From Chrysemys picta bellii (Eukaryota > Chordata > Testudines > Emydidae): a stretch of 64,000 nt of DNA. Of this stretch, positions 61,792 through 64,000 are shown in pieces. How positions within the stretch are numbered: the first letter of the stretch is position 1; each line of letters starts with the position of its first letter. The DNA is taken from contig NC_088791.1 in assembly GCF_011386835.1 (NCBI RefSeq), positions 30,974,998 to 31,038,997 on the forward strand. The letters are read 5' to 3'. The notes below the pieces were generated by a model, which was given only the letters and a program-made list of their open reading frames with translations, searched no databases and had not been told where the DNA came from. Position numbers and translations under genes: made by a program.

Positions 61792-62430
61792 TACTCTGGA
61801 GTCGAGAACTGCTCCTGTGAAAGAGATTGTTTGTTTGTTTTTGTTGGGTACATTAAGGATTTTTTCTTGTTTATCAGAAAACCTAGTTTTTGGAACAGAG
61901 ACTGTGTGAAAAGAATGACTAGGTTCAACTCATCTTTGGCGTGAACTTTCAGAAGCCAGTTGCTGGCATATGGAAAAATGAAAATTTCTTGTCTTCTGAG
62001 GAAGGCTGCTATTACAGAAAGGCATTTTATAAAAAGCTCTGGGTTCAACAGAAAGGCCAAGGGGGAGAACTTTGTATTGGAAATGGTTCTGACTGAGGGC
62101 AAAAGAAAGGTATTTCCTGTGAGAAGATTGAATAGAAATATGGAAGTAATCATCCTTGAGATCAAGAGCAGCAAACCAATCCTGAGTAGAAAGAAAGGGG
62201 AAAATTGAACCCAAGAGTCAATATCCTGAAGCAGAACTTCCTGGTGTGTTTGTTTCATTAGATCTAGATTCATATCTAGAATTTGTTGAAAATATCCAAA
62301 TATCCGTGTGTGTGTGTGTGTGTGGAAAGAGGAAAGAACTAGAATAAAAACCTTGATTCCTGAGTTTTTGCAGATCCTCCTCTATTGCTCCCTCTAGTAG
62401 AAGAGAATGGATTTCTGATCTGAGAAACAT
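61791..62430 (-). pseudogene. DIRS reverse transcriptase remnant
   Basis: Two minus-strand frames together show LLLEGAIEEDLQKLRNQGFY, DWFAALDLKDDYFHISIQSS, HRKYLSFALSQNHFQYKVLP and FIFPYASNWLLKVHAKDELN. The usual YLDDW active site reads YASNW and the frames are shifted, so it is inactive. Confidence 0.85.
62305..62322. repeat. (GT)n microsatellite
   Basis: Nine consecutive gt units between the DIRS gag and RT remnants, probably arisen after insertion. Confidence 0.9.
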
Positions 62431-62439
62431 CTCATTAGA

Positions 62440-63990
62440 GGGGTCCCTAAAAAGGGAGAGGAAGGTGGTATGGAGGGATGGTCTCGAATTGGATGGTGTA
62501 GCCCTCTTTAATAACGTCCCAAACCCATCTGTCTGTAGTGATGTTTTACCATTTGATGTAAAAATGGGAAAGAAGGTCTCTAAAGCTAGAGAAGAACTGT
62601 GTAAGATTGGTTTGCAGCTCTCAGTTGTAATGTCAAACCTGAGGTCTAAAAGAAGTTAAAGAAGTAGTGGTAGTAGAAGAGTTCTTTGATCTCATCTTGG
62701 ATTTAGAGGATCTTTTTCTTAAGTGAGACTGAGAAGGAGGAGGATGCTGTTGTAGCTACTAGTCTTGTCTTTAAGAGTAGTAAGAAGATGATGAACAGGG
62801 TATATAACATTGTCTCAGGTATCTAAACAAGATGCAGGAATCCTCCTGAAAGACGGCAAGAGTCCTAGAGATCCTTGATATAGAGATCCATTTTTCTAAC
62901 GCTTCATCTGTTTTAGAACTGCACAGATTGTCTCCCCCAAATGGGAGATCCTTGATCTTCGACTTAGTAACAAAGGAGAGAGAAGAAGATCATAATCAAA
63001 TTAGCCTATGAAGAATTATGGAAGAGGCTATGATCTTGAAGAAGCATCTGAAATGTCAAAGGACGCTCTAGGACATTTTTGGCCACATTTTGACCCTCCT
63101 TGATAATAGCGATTGCTAACTTTTGATATTCCTCCAGAAGATTCTTTGTAAAAAATAAAATGTTGTCCCATAGGTGAAATTGATATTGGCCAGGATAGCT
63201 TGATGGTTAGCAATCCTCAAAATCAAGGAAGACTAAGAAAACAGTTTCCTTCCCAAAGATTCTAATCTTTTCCCTTCTCTATCATTAGGAGTGGCGTGTA
63301 AGTACCCAGTGTTTTACTTCTGTGCTGTTGCTGCCACCACTAGGGAGTTAGGAGCAGGAAGCATAAAAGCATGAAAAACCCTCATAGGGGATTTGATATA
63401 GCTTTTCTACTTTCTTGGAAATAGGTTGGCAAGATGAGAGATTTTTTCATATTGATTTTGCTGGTTGCCAGCAACCTTCCAAGATTGGTAAAGAAACCTT
63501 GTTGGTAGGTGTACTACCAAATAGATCAAAGACTGTGTGAAGAGCTTCATCTGTGACAAATGTGAAGTTTATGCAGTAACCATTCAGCTAATGCCATTGA
63601 ATAGTGTTTTCCAAGAGAGACTAAGCTGATGCAACACCCAAATTTCATCAGGAGAGGAATCACCTGGTAATTATTGTTCAAGTTGCTGACTATCCATTTG
63701 AGAAGGGGAATCTCATTCCTCCTCTTCTTCATAAAGAGTATTTTTGGATCTTCAGGTTTAGGCTCTGAACATCCCAGCTCCACAGGAGTAGTTCTGTCTC
63801 AGCATGGATCCAAAGACTTAAATATGAAGGGAGGTTGATAGAGCCATGATATTCAAGGTGGCATATGCCAATCCTGCCAACTCTTCAATTCTAACATGGT
63901 GTCATAGTATTGAGGAAGGGGACCTGCTGATAATCCAGATGAGAAATGCAGTTTTTGGACAATATAGGAAAGGGTTGTGGATCCACAAAT
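62440..63990 (-). pseudogene. DIRS gag remnant
   Basis: The minus strand near 62880-62960 encodes LPFGGDNLCSSKTDEALEKW, like the DIRS gag motif LPFxGxxLFGxKTDExLEK. Further minus-strand frames (for example 63028-63213 and 63547-63783) have no clear domain. The 5' end lies beyond the window. Confidence 0.65.
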
Positions 63991-64000
63991 ACCACCAGAT

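Larger units (their letters stand above)
60112..64000 (-). mobile_element. DIRS-like tyrosine-recombinase retrotransposon, truncated by window end
   Basis: Minus-strand order: gag remnant (about 63990-62440), RT (62430-61791), RNase H (61791-61000), tyrosine recombinase (60990-60525), then terminal sequences with inverted partners gaaggttacttacttgtaa (60112-60130) and ttacaagtaagtaaccttc (60411-60429). This is the DIRS layout: no integrase, no LTRs, no target duplication. All frames are broken. Confidence 0.85.

Overview
The window is vertebrate nuclear DNA, most likely from a turtle. The evidence is short exons in long introns, many CR1 LINE fragments, Penelope-like (PLE) debris with the short tail family common in turtle genomes, a DIRS element, and many hAT, PIF/Harbinger-like and pogo-like short elements. 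The assignment rests on repeat character, not on a search.

Two genes lie on the + strand. From about 1.2 to 24.0 kb is the 3' end of KIF21A: ten coding exons (last 447 codons) whose splice phases all agree, encoding a linker and the C-terminal seven-blade WD40 domain, then a ~1.2 kb 3'UTR. About 1.5 kb downstream, after a TATA box, starts a GH31 alpha-glucosidase-family gene. Seven exons (25.5-52.1 kb) join in phase into 353 open codons: a cleavable signal peptide, two tandem P-type trefoil-like domains, and the N-terminal part of the GH31 fold. The catalytic exons are not in the window. A signal peptide plus two trefoils differs from the membrane-anchored maltase-glucoamylase and sucrase-isomaltase layout.

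The rest is intron and intergenic DNA shaped by transposons. The most informative parts are: (i) a 230-bp palindromic element at 11,959-12,188 with a 12-bp target duplication, holding two hammerhead-ribozyme-like motifs head to head; (ii) a 2.1-kb inverted Penelope complex at 36,548-38,690 with a 13-bp target duplication, GIY-YIG endonuclease remnants on both strands and two more hammerhead-like motifs; (iii) a nearly complete pogo-superfamily transposon at 54,401-56,979 with a 450-codon transposase frame broken only by two in-frame TGA codons, and long hairpins upstream of that frame; (iv) two non-autonomous TA-flanked elements at 20.3-22.6 kb that carry hAT-derived cargo; (v) a DIRS tyrosine-recombinase retrotransposon from about 60.1 kb to the window end, on the minus strand, with gag, RT, RNase H and recombinase remnants.

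Most remaining sequence is unassigned intron. No CRISPR arrays, operons, tRNA or rRNA genes were seen.
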